Positions 5,202 to 5,226 of a stretch of 5,226 bases of DNA are shown here, piece after piece. A model generated the notes under the pieces. It was not told where the DNA came from and did not search any database. It saw only the letters and a program-made list of their open reading frames with translations. Source of the stretch: Lachnospiraceae bacterium (lineage in GTDB: Bacteria > Bacillota_A > Clostridia > Lachnospirales > Lachnospiraceae); the NCBI GenBank assembly GCA_017540915.1, contig JAFYAD010000179.1, positions 1 to 5,226 on the forward strand, in the 5' to 3' direction. Made by a program: the position numbers and the translations under genes. Every line of letters starts with the position of its first letter. The first letter of the stretch is position 1.

Positions 5202-5226
5202 AAGACCAAAAGAACGGGATGTTCCA

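Larger units (their letters stand above)
4893..5226. other. Intergenic region between the pump and a right-hand heat-shock unit
   Basis: This 334-base stretch contains no convincing gene. From left to right it holds the pump's ribosome site, the terminator-like hairpin (4911-4952), a weak minus-strand promoter (4967-4996), an AT-rich segment (about 4997-5137) with no clear function, and the CIRCE operator with its promoter (5138-5179). The AT-rich segment includes the short palindromes ATGTACAT and TACATGTA around 5019-5029 and a 43-codon open stretch ending at 5100 that lacks a ribosome site. Confidence 0.7.

Noticed and set aside
5219..5226. ATG at 5219 as the start of the CIRCE-controlled gene.
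   Set aside because: No ribosome site stands at a usable distance, and only two codons and part of a third are visible, so a coding call is not supportable.

Overview
The window looks like chromosomal DNA of a low-to-moderate GC Gram-positive bacterium of the class Clostridia, most plausibly Lachnospiraceae. This rests on strong AGGAGG-type ribosome sites, consensus sigma-A promoters with AT-rich flanks, a perfect CIRCE heat-shock operator, and protein family types common in gut and rumen Clostridia. The genus cannot be fixed from sequence alone. I see no mobile element, CRISPR array, rRNA or tRNA.

Layout from left to right: (1) Bases 1-94 hold the start of an unidentified minus-strand gene that leaves the window, driven by a near-consensus promoter at 141-169. 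(2) Bases 205-2347 hold a tight minus-strand operon, read from right to left: a long-chain flavodoxin-like protein, a LacA/Maa-type hexapeptide O-acetyltransferase, a truncated SnoaL/NTF2-like remnant not previously delimited by a full-length gene, and an aldo/keto reductase. (3) A 150-bp divergent control region (2348-2497) holds two sigma-A promoters laid almost exactly on top of each other on opposite strands, next to a T-N11-A palindrome. (4) A LysR-type regulator lies on the plus strand at 2498-3385. (5) A monocistronic MATE-family efflux pump lies on the minus strand at 3450-4892, with a terminator after it and, unusually, a second terminator-like hairpin just before its ribosome site. 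(6) Bases 4893-5226 are intergenic and carry the putative pump promoter and a CIRCE/HrcA operator with an embedded promoter pointing right, so a heat-shock gene or operon (for example groES-groEL, hrcA-grpE-dnaK or a small heat-shock gene) probably begins at or just past the right edge.

How the parts fit: the LysR-type regulator probably controls both itself and the divergent redox operon. The palindrome is centred about 63 bases upstream of the predicted start of the flavodoxin transcript, the classical position for LysR-type activation, and lies inside the regulator's own transcribed leader. A flavodoxin plus an NAD(P)H-dependent carbonyl reductase suggests a response to reactive carbonyls, quinones or related redox stress, but the substrate and inducer are inference. 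The MATE pump and the CIRCE-controlled unit appear to be independent transcription units. No clearly novel system is present; the most noteworthy items are the superposed divergent promoters with the operator, the truncated NTF2-like gene fused against the reductase start, and the terminator-like leader of the pump.
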